Shown piece after piece: positions 24,491 through 33,238 of a stretch of DNA of 64,000 nucleotides. The stretch covers positions 1 through 64,000 of the forward strand of contig WHTZ01000023.1 of NCBI GenBank assembly GCA_009377495.1. The letters are read 5' to 3'. The position numbers and the translations under genes are program-made. How positions within the stretch are numbered: the stretch's first letter is position 1; every line of letters begins with the position of its first letter. The DNA comes from Luteitalea sp. (GTDB lineage Bacteria; Acidobacteriota; Vicinamibacteria; Vicinamibacterales; Vicinamibacteraceae). The notes beneath the pieces were generated by a model. The model made no database searches, was not told the DNA's origin, and worked only from the letters and a program-made list of their open reading frames with translations.

Positions 24491-27180
24491 CGGGCGATCG
24501 CCTGATGCATGCGTCGACGCGCTGGTTCAGGCTCCTGCTGCGTCTCTACCCGGCTGACTTCCGCGACGAGATGGGCGATGCGGTGGTGGAGGCGTACCGC
24601 GATCGTGCGCGTGAGGCACTGAGCCGCGGCGGACTCGTCCGGCTCGCGGCGGTGTGGGTGCGCGCGCTGGTGGACTCGCTGCGGAACGGTCCGGGCGAGC
24701 GCGCGCGGCCCGCAGCCGTGTGGCGGCGCAGCGGCAACTGGGGCCGCGATGCGGAGCTGGGGATCCGTCGGCTGATGCGCGCCCCAGCGTTCGCCGCGGC
24801 CACGGTGGGCACGCTGACCGTCGGGCTCTGCATGGTCGCCGTCGTCTACACGGTTGTCCAGAAGGTCCTGATCGAACCAATGCCGTACAGGAATTCCGAC
24901 GACCTGTACTACGCCTGGCGCGATTACGGATCGATTGTCGACCTGAAGCGAGGCGCGCTCGCCGGAACGGACATCGTGGAGCTGCAGAAAGCCAGCGCCG
25001 TCATCGAGGACGTGGCGGGTCTCAAGCCGTATCTCGGGGGCGTCTTTTCGTTAACGGAGACCAGTGACCCGATGGAGATCGCGGCGACGAGGACGTCGCC
25101 CAACCTCTTCGATCTGCTCGGCGTCGAGCCCGCGCTGGGCCGCGGCTTTGCCCGCGACGAAGTTGGTCCTGGACACCCAAACGTCATCGTGTTGACCCAC
25201 GAGCTGTGGAATCGATTCGGAGCCGATCCCGCGATGGTGGGCACCGACGTGCGCCTGAACGCGAAGAACCACACGGTCATCGGTGTGCTGCCGCCGGATT
25301 TCGCGTTCGTGCGAAACGACGCCATCGGCCCGCCGCAGCGCGCCGACGCTTACACCCCGTTCGAAGTCGATCTCGCGGCCGAGGATCCGAACGACGGATC
25401 CTACTCAGCGCTCATTCGCGCGCGTCCCGGCACATCACCCCAGGCGCTGGCAGCCGCCGTCGATGACGTCGGCAGCACGGTCGATGCGCGCGACTTCAAC
25501 AGCCGCGGCCTGAAGCTGTATCCCGTGGGACTCAAGCCCGACCTGGTCTCCAGAGCTCGTCCCGCACTCCTGGTCCTTGCAGCCGCGGGCGCGTTGCTCG
25601 CGCTCATGCTGATGGTCAATCTCGCGTCGGTCTTGCTCGCACGGGCGGCACGACGCGAGCACGAGTTTGCGGTGTCTCGCGCCCTCGGCGCCAATAGCGT
25701 GGCCGTCATGCGCGCGACGCTCTTCGAGGGCGGCCTGCTCGGCCTCGTCGGCGGGTTGTTAGGAGCGCTCGGCGCGATCTGGGGGACACGTGTGCTCGTC
25801 GCGCTCGCCCCGCTGGATCTGCCGCGTCGCGAAGCGATTGCCGTGGACTGGGAAATTGGCGGTGTGATCGTTGGCCTTGGCGTGCTGCTCGGCCTGCTCG
25901 CCGCAACGGTGCCTGCGACGTGGGCGGCACGTGCGTCGTTGTCGTCGCTGCTGGCCGGCAGCGCGGTGCGCGGTGGCGGCGGTCACGGTCGCATGCGACG
26001 CGGCATGGTCGTGGCGCAGGTGGCGCTCTCCCTCGTGCTGCTCAGCAGCGGCGGCCTCGTCGTGCGCAGCTTCGAGCGGCTGCTCCGTGCGGACCTAGGT
26101 TTCAGGCCCGAAGGCCTCCTCACCTTCCGTGTGCGGAGACCGCCCGAATTCTTCCCTGAATACGCCGACGCGATCCTCTTTCAGGATCGGGGCGACCGTG
26201 CGATCGCAGCCATCCCTGGCGTCACCGGTGTGAGCGCCTCGTCTGCCCTGCCGCTCACGGCCAATTCGAGTCGAGGTGCGATTGGCACTCAGAGCGAGGT
26301 CAGGATCCCGGGCGCGCCTGGGAACACCGGCGATGCCGAGCGGGACACGCTGCTGGTCGATGCCATCTTCGCGCGCGGAGGCTACGTCGAGGTCATGGGG
26401 ATGCGGCTGCTTGCCGGACGTACGTTCAGCGCTGAGCGGCCGGATGGCGTGCTCGAGGCGTTGGTCGATCGCCGCCTCGCGAGACACTTCTTTCCGACCG
26501 GCGACCCGCTGGGAGCGAAGATCCCGTTCGGCGAGAAGCGCGCGCTGACGATCGTCGGCGTTGTCGAGCACGTGCGGCTCCATGAGGTCCATCAGGATGG
26601 TCCCCCGCAGCTCTACTTACACGTCGACGACATGGGCCTCCGCCCCCTGTCGGTTGTCGTGCGGACCGAGCGTCAGCCGGAGGCAATCGTCTCCGAAGTC
26701 CGGTCCGCGCTCAAACAGGTCGACTCCAGGGTACCAATGGGCGACGGGCAGACAATGGACAAGATTGTCGGCGACGCCCTGCGTCAGCAGCAAACCAGCG
26801 CGGTGTTGATCGCCGCGTTTGCCCTTGGTGCGCTGCTGCTCGCCGCGATGGGCCTGTTCGGCGTGGTCTCCGGATCCGTGACGCGTCGTCGTCACGAGCT
26901 AGCCGTCAGAATGGCGCTCGGTGCCGATCACCGTCGGGTCCTTGGACTCGTGCTCGGCGAAGGCGCGCTCCTCGTGGGCATCGGTCTACTGATCGGCGTG
27001 CCCGGCACCTACGCCGCGGGCGGCCTGATTCGCGGCGTGCTGGTCGGCGTCTCGCCATGGGATCCGCTCACGCTGCTCGCGGTGGCGCTCGGCCTCACGT
27101 TCGTGGCGATGGCGGCCTGCTACGTGCCCGCGCGCCGCGTGTTACGCATCGAGCCGGCGCAGTCGCTGCGCCAGGAGTGA
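24487..27180 (+). CDS. ADOP family duplicated permease
   Basis: An 897-residue permease with the second type of ADOP prefix domain (RWFRLLLRLYPADFRDEMG, residues 12-30). The first membrane segment is at about 103-127 (GLCMVAVVYTVVQKVL). A MacB-like periplasmic domain, FtsX domain 1 (MLMVNLASVLLARAARREHE, VSRALGANS), and a second periplasmic domain (LARHFFPTGDPLGAKIPFG) follow. FtsX domain 2 has GLFGVVSGSVTRRRHELAVR, MALGADHRRV and the ending PARRVLRIEPAQSLRQE. Translation is coupled to the upstream padR. The ABC ATPase partner is not in the window; the substrate is unknown. Confidence 0.92.
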   Translation: MTGDRLMHASTRWFRLLLRLYPADFRDEMGDAVVEAYRDRAREALSRGGLVRLAAVWVRALVDSLRNGPGERARPAAVWRRSGNWGRDAELGIRRLMRAPAFAAATVGTLTVGLCMVAVVYTVVQKVLIEPMPYRNSDDLYYAWRDYGSIVDLKRGALAGTDIVELQKASAVIEDVAGLKPYLGGVFSLTETSDPMEIAATRTSPNLFDLLGVEPALGRGFARDEVGPGHPNVIVLTHELWNRFGADPAMVGTDVRLNAKNHTVIGVLPPDFAFVRNDAIGPPQRADAYTPFEVDLAAEDPNDGSYSALIRARPGTSPQALAAAVDDVGSTVDARDFNSRGLKLYPVGLKPDLVSRARPALLVLAAAGALLALMLMVNLASVLLARAARREHEFAVSRALGANSVAVMRATLFEGGLLGLVGGLLGALGAIWGTRVLVALAPLDLPRREAIAVDWEIGGVIVGLGVLLGLLAATVPATWAARASLSSLLAGSAVRGGGGHGRMRRGMVVAQVALSLVLLSSGGLVVRSFERLLRADLGFRPEGLLTFRVRRPPEFFPEYADAILFQDRGDRAIAAIPGVTGVSASSALPLTANSSRGAIGTQSEVRIPGAPGNTGDAERDTLLVDAIFARGGYVEVMGMRLLAGRTFSAERPDGVLEALVDRRLARHFFPTGDPLGAKIPFGEKRALTIVGVVEHVRLHEVHQDGPPQLYLHVDDMGLRPLSVVVRTERQPEAIVSEVRSALKQVDSRVPMGDGQTMDKIVGDALRQQQTSAVLIAAFALGALLLAAMGLFGVVSGSVTRRRHELAVRMALGADHRRVLGLVLGEGALLVGIGLLIGVPGTYAAGGLIRGVLVGVSPWDPLTLLAVALGLTFVAMAACYVPARRVLRIEPAQSLRQE

Positions 27181-27240
27181 GTGCCCGAAGTGACTCTGGC
27201 TGTGCGAGCTCAGCAGTCCAGGGTGCCGATAGACTCGCAG

Positions 27241-28905
27241 TTACGGGCCAAGTACGCGCGATGAGGTCAGCACTATGTCGGCCCGCGACCACGCCTTCTC
27301 GAAGCGGGCACGCATAGCGCGCGCCTGATCGGTCCGGCCCTGTGCGTCGAGACTTTGCCATACACCGAAGAGCGACCAGCCGTTCTCGCGAAAGCGCTCG
27401 AGGTCCTCACGATACGCCTTCTCCGCCTCGCGGGCCCGGCCCGCCTTCAGCAGCAAAGCTCCAAGCACCTGCCGCGTCGGCTGATGCCAGACAGGCGGCT
27501 CGTTGTAAGGGATGGTGTCCTCAATCGTGACCGCCTCAGACACGAGCTCGATGGCCTTATCGATCTTCCCCGCGCGAGCGGCTAGCTCCCCTCGAACGAT
27601 ACGGCTGGCAATCTCCAGGTTGGTGAGCAGTGGCAGATCCTTCAGCGTCGTCTTAAAGGCCTCGTGATTCATGACGGCCGTCAACGCCGCGATCTCGGCC
27701 TGCGCGCGAGTTGTCTGGTCTCGCGCGATGAACGCAAGCCCCCGCGCGTAGTGCCAGATGCCTGTCGCGTACGGCTCGGACGCGGGCGGCATTGGCTCGG
27801 TCAGCATCTCTTGCCATCGGCCAAACCGCACGTAGGCGAGCCACGGCGTGACCGGGAAGTCGGCCGTCCATGCGAGAGCCCCGGCGTGATGGTGCGGCAC
27901 CTTGGAGGCCACCCGGCGAGCGGCATCGATGGCCACCGCGCCACGTCCCTCGAACGTCGCCGCCGCCCACAGGAAGTGCAAGTTGTGCGGGTAATAGCTG
28001 ACTGGATAGAGGCCCTGCCTCTGGCACTGGGCCAGGTAGTCCTCGTCGGCGGCGATCGCCCGCACGTTGATCTCCGCGGCATCGGCGTAGCGGCCCACGC
28101 GGATGTAGATGTGTGCCGGCATGTGAACCACATGGCCTGCGGCCGGCATCAGCGAACCGAGACGATCCGCGCTGGCTTCCGCGCGCTCCGGGGTCTCGGA
28201 GGCTTCCAGGAGGTGGATGTAGTAGTGATGGGCGCCAGGGTGGTCAGGATGATTCGCGATCACGCCTTCCAGCGCAGTCATCAGTGTCGCCGTCTCCGCC
28301 TTCGGCGAACCGTCCTCGTGCCAGTAGTCCCACGGCATCGTGTTCATGACGGCATCTGCGTAGAAAGTCTGCACGTCCGGATCCCGCGGATACGCCGCGG
28401 CCACCCTGGCCATCACCGCAGCGTAGGCGCGATCGAGCGACACGCGGGGCACGCTTGGATCCGACGCGAAGCGTGTGGCCAGCGCCTTCACCAGCGCCCG
28501 TTCTCGCGGGCTCGCACCGTCCAGCGCGCTGCGTGCGGCCTTCACAGCCTGATGTGCGAGCCGCGCATTCTCGTCGGTCAAGGGCGCGTTGAGATTCGGG
28601 GCCAACGCCATGGCCTGACCCCAATAGGCCATTGCCAGGGCGCGATCGAGCCGCGCCGCTTCCTGGAAGGCCCGCCGCGCCTCCTGGTGATTGAACGCGT
28701 ACAGGAGGCGGAGGCCCTGGTCGAAGAACGTTTGAGCCCTTGGGCTCGCAGTGCTGACCGCCATGTGCAGCGTGCCGAGGCCGCGAAGCTCCGGCGCGAG
28801 AGGCGGGTCGGATGTCCGAGCGACCGTTGGCACGAGCACGACGAGCCACGTCAGCATCAAGAGAACGAGAACGTGGCGTCTGTTGGGAATTCGACGTGAT
28901 AACAT
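27241..28905 (-). CDS. Secreted tetratricopeptide-repeat protein
   Basis: A 554-residue protein with an N-terminal signal (VLVLLMLTWLVVLVPTVA). TPR units begin with RAQTFFDQGLRLLYAFNHQE, then RRAFQEAARLDRALAMAYWG and ALAPNLNAPL. The middle carries a conserved block PDVQTFYADAVMNTMPWDYW, HPDHPGAHHYYIHLLEAS and AAGHVVHMPAHIYIRVGRYA, with several histidines. The protein type is common in Acidobacteria and Bacteroidetes as 'TPR protein' of unknown function; the His-rich block could bind a metal or ligand, which is speculation. The C-terminal part has more TPR pairs (LGALLLKAGRAREAEKAYRE). The next gene on the same strand is 42 bp downstream of nothing obvious: it starts the 28948 side independently. 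Confidence 0.85.
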   Translation of the reverse strand: MLSRRIPNRRHVLVLLMLTWLVVLVPTVARTSDPPLAPELRGLGTLHMAVSTASPRAQTFFDQGLRLLYAFNHQEARRAFQEAARLDRALAMAYWGQAMALAPNLNAPLTDENARLAHQAVKAARSALDGASPRERALVKALATRFASDPSVPRVSLDRAYAAVMARVAAAYPRDPDVQTFYADAVMNTMPWDYWHEDGSPKAETATLMTALEGVIANHPDHPGAHHYYIHLLEASETPERAEASADRLGSLMPAAGHVVHMPAHIYIRVGRYADAAEINVRAIAADEDYLAQCQRQGLYPVSYYPHNLHFLWAAATFEGRGAVAIDAARRVASKVPHHHAGALAWTADFPVTPWLAYVRFGRWQEMLTEPMPPASEPYATGIWHYARGLAFIARDQTTRAQAEIAALTAVMNHEAFKTTLKDLPLLTNLEIASRIVRGELAARAGKIDKAIELVSEAVTIEDTIPYNEPPVWHQPTRQVLGALLLKAGRAREAEKAYREDLERFRENGWSLFGVWQSLDAQGRTDQARAMRARFEKAWSRADIVLTSSRVLGP

Positions 28906-28947
28906 TTGACGTTCCTCCCTATCCTTCGTGACCTCAGATTGACCGGC

Positions 28948-29550
28948 TCACTTCGTGGCCTTTCTCAGGATGAACGTCACGCGGAGATTCACGCCACCGG
29001 TCGCATTGAACCCGAGGAACTCCTGCCGCTGTTCTCCGACGTATCCGCGCAATCGGCCCGTGGCGCCAGTCACCGTACGCACGATCGTGCCGCCGCCTTC
29101 GAGTCCCTCGGTCGCAATCGACTGAGTGTCCCGAGGCAAGAAGTACATCTGCGCCGTGTCCACCCAGATCGGTGCTGCGGGAATCTCGGACGCCGCTACG
29201 AGGTGCGTCCCTCTGCAGAACCACCGGCCGATGGCGCCAGCGCTGTTCGGGTCGAATGTCGCGCCGTCGCCCTGAATCGTGCCGGCCCGATAGATGTTCC
29301 CCTCCGTGACGAAGAAGGACCCGCGCTCGGGCTGTGTGTCGGTGGGTTTCACCAAGGTCGGGTTGAACAGGGCGAAATCCTCGGCGACGTCGACGGTGAA
29401 TACCACCCTGTCTGGCTGGTGCGATCGCGCGTGCGCAGGCGACATCTGCGCGCCCGCCGGCACCGCCCACATCGTCGCCGTAAGCGCCAGAGCCGCGATC
29501 CCGGGCCGAGCCGTCGTGAGCCGTGAACGAAGTCGATGAACGATGGACAT
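28948..29550 (-). CDS. Secreted beta-barrel-like protein (allene-oxide-cyclase-like?)
   Basis: A 200-residue exported protein from ATG 29550 behind GAGAGG. The signal peptide is GIAALALTATMWAVPAGAQM. The mature part is beta-rich: VVFTVDVAEDFALFNP, RGSFFVTEGNIYRAGTIQG, IGRWFCRGTHLVAA, MYFLPRDTQSIATEGLEGGG and TVTGATGRLRGYVGEQRQEF. The pattern of a small barrel with a G-WFC-G strand, and a final GATGRLRGYVG strand, resembles bacterial dirigent/allene-oxide-cyclase-barrel proteins; this is a resemblance, not a firm assignment. A GTGAGGT-type operator lies 100 bp upstream and is shared with the regulator at 30657. Confidence 0.7.
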   Translation of the reverse strand: MSIVHRLRSRLTTARPGIAALALTATMWAVPAGAQMSPAHARSHQPDRVVFTVDVAEDFALFNPTLVKPTDTQPERGSFFVTEGNIYRAGTIQGDGATFDPNSAGAIGRWFCRGTHLVAASEIPAAPIWVDTAQMYFLPRDTQSIATEGLEGGGTIVRTVTGATGRLRGYVGEQRQEFLGFNATGGVNLRVTFILRKATK

Positions 29551-29648
29551 GGTCAACCTCTCTGTTCTCTTTCGTGTGTGGATTGGCGGTTGGGCCAGGG
29601 CGGCGCTCGATGTAGAAGTCACGCCCCCGCTTCCGCGTTCTCACCAGG

Positions 29649-29681
29649 AGAGGCGTGAGGTTGGACCTTACGCTGTGAGGT
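29649..29681. promoter_or_regulatory. Three-half-site operator, copy 1 (upstream of 28948-29550)
   Basis: GTGAGGT, ACCTTAC and GTGAGGT follow in alternating orientation within 33 bp. It matches 24 of 33 positions with 30606-30638. It lies 99 bp upstream of the secreted-protein start and just past the hydrolase stop. The likely reader is a regulator encoded nearby. Confidence 0.6.
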
Positions 29682-29690
29682 AGTCAGCAG

Positions 29691-30578
29691 CTACCGCCGG
29701 TGCTCGTGGCCGAAGGCGACGAGATCCGTTGCGAACTGCGCGGGATCCTCCCAGTGGAATGCGTGGCCGGCGCCAGGATAGACGACGAGGCGCGAGGCCG
29801 GAATGGCGGCATGGAGAGCAGCCTGATCACACCGAGGGAATAACGCATCCTGATCGCCGCACACGATGAGCGTCGGCGCTTTGATCGTCGCGAGCTCCTT
29901 CGAAAAGTCAGACTCCAAACAGTCCACGAACGCGGCTCGCCACACGTGTGCCGGTACCTTGAGGGTCTCTCGCACGAGGGTCTCGAGACGTGCTCGAGGT
30001 ACCGGGCGAGCGAGTATGCGCTGTTGAAAGTCGAGGACGAACCTCGGATCCATGGGATCGAGGAGCGTCGACACGGCCGAGCCCCAGAGCTCGGGCACAC
30101 CGGCGTGACCACGCAGGGCGGGAAACGCGCCCATGAGCACGAGCCCGAGGGTGCGCCCGGGGTGATCCATCGCAAACCGCTGAGCGACGTAGCTGCCCAT
30201 CGAATGGCCGACGATCAGCGCCGCAGGAATATCGAGCTTGTCCAGGAACGCATCCAGGTCCGACGAGAAGTCCACGATCCGATAGCCCGCGACGGGGCGA
30301 CTCGAGCCGCCGTGACCTCGTTGGCTCAGGGCAACGGCATGCATGGACGATGGAAGACGCGACAGCACGCCCTCGAAGGACCGCCACGAATCCGTCACGC
30401 CGTGCAGGAACACGACCGGCAGTCCAGACGGGTCACCTTGCTGAACGTACTCGAGCCTGACGCCGCTTCGAAGACTCACCGACTTGGCCCCGGTTACCTG
30501 CCGCATGCGCCTTCGACCAACGTACGCCTGGGTGAACACAACTTTGGACGAGTGCGGGCTATAATCCATGACCAGCAT
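29691..30578 (-). CDS. Alpha/beta hydrolase
   Basis: A 295-residue alpha/beta hydrolase from ATG 30578 with a strong RBS (GGGAGGA). The oxyanion region is VVFLHGVTDSWRSF, the nucleophile Ser126 is in GHSMGSY, the acid Asp244 in CGDQDALF, and the base His272 in GAGHAFHWE. The triad is therefore complete. QRGHGGSSRP after strand 4 and the length fit the esterase/epoxide-hydrolase-like/haloperoxidase group; the substrate cannot be told. It is divergent from the TolB-N/TPR regulator at 30657, with a palindromic operator between them, so it is likely under its control. Confidence 0.9.
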   Translation of the reverse strand: MLVMDYSPHSSKVVFTQAYVGRRRMRQVTGAKSVSLRSGVRLEYVQQGDPSGLPVVFLHGVTDSWRSFEGVLSRLPSSMHAVALSQRGHGGSSRPVAGYRIVDFSSDLDAFLDKLDIPAALIVGHSMGSYVAQRFAMDHPGRTLGLVLMGAFPALRGHAGVPELWGSAVSTLLDPMDPRFVLDFQQRILARPVPRARLETLVRETLKVPAHVWRAAFVDCLESDFSKELATIKAPTLIVCGDQDALFPRCDQAALHAAIPASRLVVYPGAGHAFHWEDPAQFATDLVAFGHEHRR

Positions 30579-30605
30579 AGGTTCCTCCCTTCAACATTCA
30601 TCAGA

Positions 30606-30638
30606 AGAGGCGCAAGGCGAAACCTCACAGTGTGAGGT
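30606..30638. promoter_or_regulatory. Three-half-site operator, copy 2 (divergent promoter)
   Basis: The core is the 15-bp palindrome CCTCACAGTGTGAGG, with a weaker third half-site (GCAAGGC) to its left. It lies between the divergent hydrolase (start 30578) and regulator (start 30657) and matches 29649-29681. Confidence 0.62.
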
Positions 30639-30656
30639 GCCAATGCGAGGCTTGAC

Positions 30657-32444
30657 ATGATCGCGGCCACCATCGCGCTCGCCCCGTTCGAGAACCTGTC
30701 GGGGGATCCGAACGAGGAATACTTCGTCCAGGGATTCGTTGAGGACGTCGCGACTGAGCTCTCCCGCTTCGGCACCATCGAAGTCCTCTATCCGCGTGCC
30801 GTTCTGGCCTTCATCCGGGCGCGCACCTCAGACGCCGACAGCGGTCCGATCGCCGATCACATTCTCCGCGGCAGCATCCGGCGTGCCGGGGACGTCATTC
30901 GGGTCGCGGTGCAACTGCTCGGCTCGGGAACCGGCCGGCAGTTGTGGGCCGACAGGTACGACGCGACCGCGAACGACCTGCTCGCAGTACAGGATGAGAT
31001 CGCGGCGCGTATCGCGGGAGCCCTTGCCAGCCGCGTCGACGACGCGCGTCTCGCCGTGGCGCGGCGCACGCCGCTGGCAAGCCTGGAGGTGTACGACTGC
31101 TGGCTGCGTGGCCTGGACTGCCTCCACAAGGGCACTGTCGAGGCAGACGCCGAGGCACGCGGGTTTTTCGAGCGGGCGCTGGAAATCGATCCGACCTATG
31201 CTCGGGCGTACACTGGCCTGTCACTGTCGCACTTCAACGAGTGGAGCTGCCAAGCCTGGGAGCACTGGGACGAGAAGGAACGACTCGCATACGACTACGC
31301 GCTCCGCGCAGCCAAGCTCGACGACAACGACGCCACCGTGCAGGTGGTGCTGGCACGCATTCTGCTGTATCGGCGGCACTTCGACGAAGCGGCGCACCAC
31401 GTCGACCGTGCGCTGGCGCTCAACCCCAACGACACCGATGCGCTGGTCCACGCCGCGCTCTGTCGCGCATACCTCGGCGACGGGGAATCGGCGCTCGCGC
31501 TTGCGAACAAAGCAACGCGCCTGAATCCGGCCTTCCCCGACTGGTATCTCGCCCCAGCGGGCCTGGCCTTGTTCGTGCTCGGCCGGGACGCCGAGGCCAA
31601 AGAGCTAGGTTTGAGGGTGCCCTCCTCGATGTTCGTCGATTGGGCGGCCTATTGTGCGGCGGTGTGTGCGCTGACCGGCAACATGACGGACGCGCGAACA
31701 TACCTGGAGCGGTTTCTCACGTGCTTCCGTGAGCGAATCACCTTCGGGCGCACGCCTGAGCCTGGAGAGCCGCTTCGCTGGCTCCTTCACGTCAACCCAT
31801 TTCGGCACGAGCAAGCTGCCGAGCGATTGGCGCGCGGGCTCCGCGCGGCCGGCCTCGAGAGCGATCCGGACGAGGGGCGGCCGGAGGCGGCTGTGCACCC
31901 CGCAGGACTGGAGGCTGCTCGAGCGACGTTCCGCCGAGACGGAACGTTCTGGACGCTTGCGTTCGACGACCTGGCCGTCCAGCTCACCAACCAAAAGGGC
32001 TTCCACGATCTCGTGCGGCTTCTCGCGCGTCCGTGCGCGGAGATCCATTGTCTCGAGCTCGCCGATCGGTCGGCTGAGAGTGATGGGCACGATCCTGTGC
32101 TCGACGAGCGCGCCCAGCGCGAAATCCAGGCGCGCGTGCGCGACCTCCAGCAGGAGATCGACGACGCGGACGCGTCGAACGACATCGGTCGGGCCGAGCG
32201 GGCCCGTGAAGAGCTCGATCAGATCGTCGAGCTCCTTTCGAGTGCGCTTGGGTTGCACGGCCGATCGCGTGGGCTCGGCAATGCCGCCGAACGCGCCCGC
32301 TCCGCCGTCACCTGGCGCATTCGAAGTGCCATCAAGAAGATCGCGTCAGCCCACCCGCGCCTCGGACGTCACCTCGAGAACGCGGTGCGCACCGGGACCT
32401 TCTGCGCCTACGTGCCGGAAACCTCCATCGACTGGGCGGTCTGA
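30657..32444 (+). CDS. TolB-N/FlgO-type and TPR regulatory protein
   Basis: A 595-residue soluble protein. It opens with IALAPFENLSGDPNEEYFVQ and GFVEDVATELSRF, the TolB-N/FlgO-like domain found in adenylate-cyclase and LuxR-type regulators; VRVAVQLLGSGTGRQLWADR-like strands (RVAVQLL, QLWADRYD) close it at about 130. TPR units fill 150-380 (FFERALEIDPTYARAYTGLS, AAHHVDRALALNPNDTDALV). The C-terminal part (DGTFWTLAFDDLAVQL, KGFHDLVRLLARP, VLDERAQREIQARVRDLQQE, ERARSAVTWRIRSAIKKIA) is a conserved domain at the end of many ATPase-type regulators. It may be DNA-binding. The two GTGAGGT operators next to it suggest autoregulation and control of the hydrolase. Confidence 0.8.
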   Translation: MIAATIALAPFENLSGDPNEEYFVQGFVEDVATELSRFGTIEVLYPRAVLAFIRARTSDADSGPIADHILRGSIRRAGDVIRVAVQLLGSGTGRQLWADRYDATANDLLAVQDEIAARIAGALASRVDDARLAVARRTPLASLEVYDCWLRGLDCLHKGTVEADAEARGFFERALEIDPTYARAYTGLSLSHFNEWSCQAWEHWDEKERLAYDYALRAAKLDDNDATVQVVLARILLYRRHFDEAAHHVDRALALNPNDTDALVHAALCRAYLGDGESALALANKATRLNPAFPDWYLAPAGLALFVLGRDAEAKELGLRVPSSMFVDWAAYCAAVCALTGNMTDARTYLERFLTCFRERITFGRTPEPGEPLRWLLHVNPFRHEQAAERLARGLRAAGLESDPDEGRPEAAVHPAGLEAARATFRRDGTFWTLAFDDLAVQLTNQKGFHDLVRLLARPCAEIHCLELADRSAESDGHDPVLDERAQREIQARVRDLQQEIDDADASNDIGRAERAREELDQIVELLSSALGLHGRSRGLGNAAERARSAVTWRIRSAIKKIASAHPRLGRHLENAVRTGTFCAYVPETSIDWAV

Positions 32445-32488
32445 CCTCCTACCTTCCTCCGCCATCGCGAGCGCGAGCGAGCGCCTGA

Positions 32489-33238
32489 TCAGTCCGTCAA
32501 CCACAGGAGAATCGCAAAGAAGACGATCGTCACCGTCACCGCGCGCTGCAGCCAGCGATGTCCCTTGAGCACCGTCATCCGCGCCCCCAGGATGCCGCCC
32601 GCGAGGTTGCCCGCGGCGAGCGCGAGGCCCAGTGGCCAGTGCACGTAGCCGGTCGCCGCGAAGATGCCGAGCGAGAGCAGTGTCTGCAGGAGCACCACCA
32701 GCACCTTCACCGCGTTGCCACGCACAAGGTCCAAGCCCGAGGTCGTGGTCAGCGCGAGCAAGAGGAAGCCAACCCCGGCTTGGAGGAATCCGCCGTAGAG
32801 GCCGGCGCCGAAGAAGCCGAGCGCGCGTGCCCACTGCCATGGTGGGTGCGGGTCGGTATGGACGCCCGGGTCCCCGCCACCGCGCCAGAGCGTCCAGATC
32901 GTCAGGGCGAGCATGGCGGTGGCGAGGATGCGCCGAAATGCGAGGTCCGGCACGACCAGCGCCGCCCACGTTCCCAATGCAGCACCGACGAGCACCGGCA
33001 CGCTGGCGATACACGCCCAGCGCCAGTCCATCACACGATGACTGTGGAAGCTCCACACCGCGCCCACGTTCTGCGCAACCACGCCCACGCGGTTCGTGCC
33101 GTTGGCCGCGCTGGCCGGCAGGCCCAAGAAGAGCAGGATCGGTAGAGTCAGGAAGGAGCCGCCTCCGGCAAAGACGTTGATCGTGCCCGCGACCAGACCC
33201 GCCGTCGCGCACACGGCGTAGGCAACCAGGTCGCTCAC
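32489..33238 (-). CDS. TSUP (TauE/SafE) family anion exporter
   Basis: A 249-residue membrane protein that starts at GTG 33238, overlapping the mgtE stop by GTGA. TSUP features are GLVAGTINVFAGGGSFLTLP and GLPASAANGTNRVGVVAQNV in the first half and GFFGAGLYGGFLQAGVGFLL with VKVLVVLLQTLLSLGIF in the second; the repeated GGGSFLTLP/GAGLYGGFLQAG pattern is typical. The family moves sulfite, sulfonates or related anions; the substrate here is open. It forms a two-gene coupled operon with mgtE. Confidence 0.9.
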   Translation of the reverse strand: MSDLVAYAVCATAGLVAGTINVFAGGGSFLTLPILLFLGLPASAANGTNRVGVVAQNVGAVWSFHSHRVMDWRWACIASVPVLVGAALGTWAALVVPDLAFRRILATAMLALTIWTLWRGGGDPGVHTDPHPPWQWARALGFFGAGLYGGFLQAGVGFLLLALTTTSGLDLVRGNAVKVLVVLLQTLLSLGIFAATGYVHWPLGLALAAGNLAGGILGARMTVLKGHRWLQRAVTVTIVFFAILLWLTD

